Assembly: GCA_030765605.1 (NCBI GenBank)
Contig: JAVCCG010000035.1
Coordinates: forward strand, 1 to 63,303
Source of the DNA: Candidatus Alcyoniella australis
GTDB lineage: Bacteria > Lernaellota > Lernaellaia > JAVCCG01 > Alcyoniellaceae
DNA length: 63,303 bases
Direction of reading: 5' to 3'
Below, piece by piece: positions 62,914 to 63,303 of the stretch (the first letter of the stretch is position 1; each line of letters begins with the position of its first letter). The position numbers and the translations under genes were made by a program. The notes below the pieces were generated by a model. That model saw nothing but the letters and a program-made list of their open reading frames with translations. It did not search any database and had not been told where the DNA came from.

Positions 62914-63303
62914 TTGTCGGAAACCACTTCTAAATATCGCACGCTGAACCTATTTTTTACCCGTGGAGTGGGACTGGAAAGCTGGCGCTCGATCGGCATG
63001 CTCGATCGCGAATTAGCCATCTACAAAAAAATCGTCGAACACGGTTGGCAAGTACGACTAATCAGTTACGGCAGACCTAATGCAGCAGAGCCGCCGATTC
63101 TACCTGCGGGAATTGAGGCAATCGCGCTTCCCGGCAATTCCAACCCAACGATCACCAGCCTGCGGGCGGCTTCGTTGCTCAGCTCGCTGAACCTGACCGC
63201 CGACATCTGCAAATCCAATCAGCTCGACGGATCGTGGGCCGCGATCATGTCCGCCCGCAAGACCGGCGCGCGCTCCATTGCCAGGGGCGGTTACCTGTGG
63301 TCG
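62914..63303 (+). CDS. GT4-type glycosyltransferase (partial, N-terminus)
   Basis: Open frame to the right edge, 130 residues. The start is TTG at 62914 with GAGG 9 bases upstream; no ATG fits upstream. Sequence: LNLFFTRGVGLESWRSIGML, LAIYKKIVEHGWQVRLISYG, ADICKSNQLDGSWAAIMSAR, IARGGYLWS. These match the N-terminal Rossmann domain of GT-B family 4 glycosyltransferases (family phrases of the type FFTRGV, K-x-NQ, RxGY). The retaining C-terminal domain is outside the window. The 190-base gap before it contains an inverted repeat GCAAT-N6-ATTGC (62860-62875) and no other signal I trust. Confidence 0.8.
   Translation, partial: MSETTSKYRTLNLFFTRGVGLESWRSIGMLDRELAIYKKIVEHGWQVRLISYGRPNAAEPPILPAGIEAIALPGNSNPTITSLRAASLLSSLNLTADICKSNQLDGSWAAIMSARKTGARSIARGGYLWS

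Overview
The window looks like chromosomal DNA of a Gram-negative bacterium from the former Deltaproteobacteria or a nearby phylum. Evidence for an outer membrane is an LptE lipoprotein, a TonB-dependent receptor and several lipoproteins. The leuS-lptE-holA order next to rpsT and murJ, and the yebC-ruvC-ruvA order, also fit. The DNA is GC-rich. Many exported proteins carry long aspartate (GAY-codon) linkers, an uncommon lineage trait that I associate from memory with Lernaellota-like MAGs. I saw no insertion sequence, prophage, integron or CRISPR array.

Layout. 1-1681: yebC-ruvC-ruvA on the minus strand, with a promoter region shared with an orphan PAS/HAMP histidine kinase (1755-4133). 4167-5891: a large Rossmann protein of unknown function. 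5898-18195: six minus-strand genes, each overlapping or touching the next. They encode a B12-binding radical SAM protein, three paralogous GT39-type membrane glycosyltransferases that share a C-terminal domain, a second B12-binding radical SAM protein, and a membrane SGNH hydrolase/acyltransferase. This is the most system-like uncharacterised block. 18248-24384: murJ, rpsT, holA, lptE, leuS. 24471-26597: two exported proteins, one a zinc metallopeptidase. 26797-31038: aminotransferase, serA, purA, tRNA-Lys and tRNA-Glu.

31126-37762 holds a surface metallophosphatase lipoprotein, an SRPBCC protein, an RsbRD-like sensor domain, a nitronate monooxygenase-type flavoprotein, a PilZ protein, another aspartate-rich lipoprotein and an M32 carboxypeptidase. 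37825-42112 is a cobalamin-uptake operon: a clear B12 riboswitch, a secreted surface protein, a beta-propeller lipoprotein and a BtuB-like receptor. It resembles the BtuG/BtuB logic of Bacteroidetes and could supply cofactor to the two B12 radical SAM enzymes. 42122-47468 encodes more exported proteins (a PKD-containing metallophosphatase, a lipoprotein and a glycosidase-like lipoprotein). 47570-54390 is mostly housekeeping or catabolic: tpx, mutM, a CoA-transferase/enoyl-CoA hydratase pair, a YkgJ protein, a HIT protein and an FGGY kinase.

54391-63303 holds a glycyl radical enzyme with an SCP2-like N-terminal domain, a MATE transporter with a decayed TetR gene beside it, and a peroxiredoxin whose peroxidatic cysteine codon is an in-frame TGA followed by a bacterial-type SECIS hairpin, so it is a selenoprotein. 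The window ends with a methyltransferase, an asparagine-synthetase-like protein and the start of a GT4 glycosyltransferase, probably the edge of a surface-polysaccharide region.

Most notable: (1) the Sec-peroxiredoxin; (2) the riboswitch-controlled B12 capture operon; (3) a mirror-image pattern in which aspartate spacers follow the lipidated N-terminal Cys of lipoproteins or precede a terminal Cys-Gly-X in secreted proteins, suggesting an undescribed C-terminal anchor; (4) the six-gene glycosyltransferase/radical SAM block; (5) the SCP2-glycyl radical enzyme fusion.
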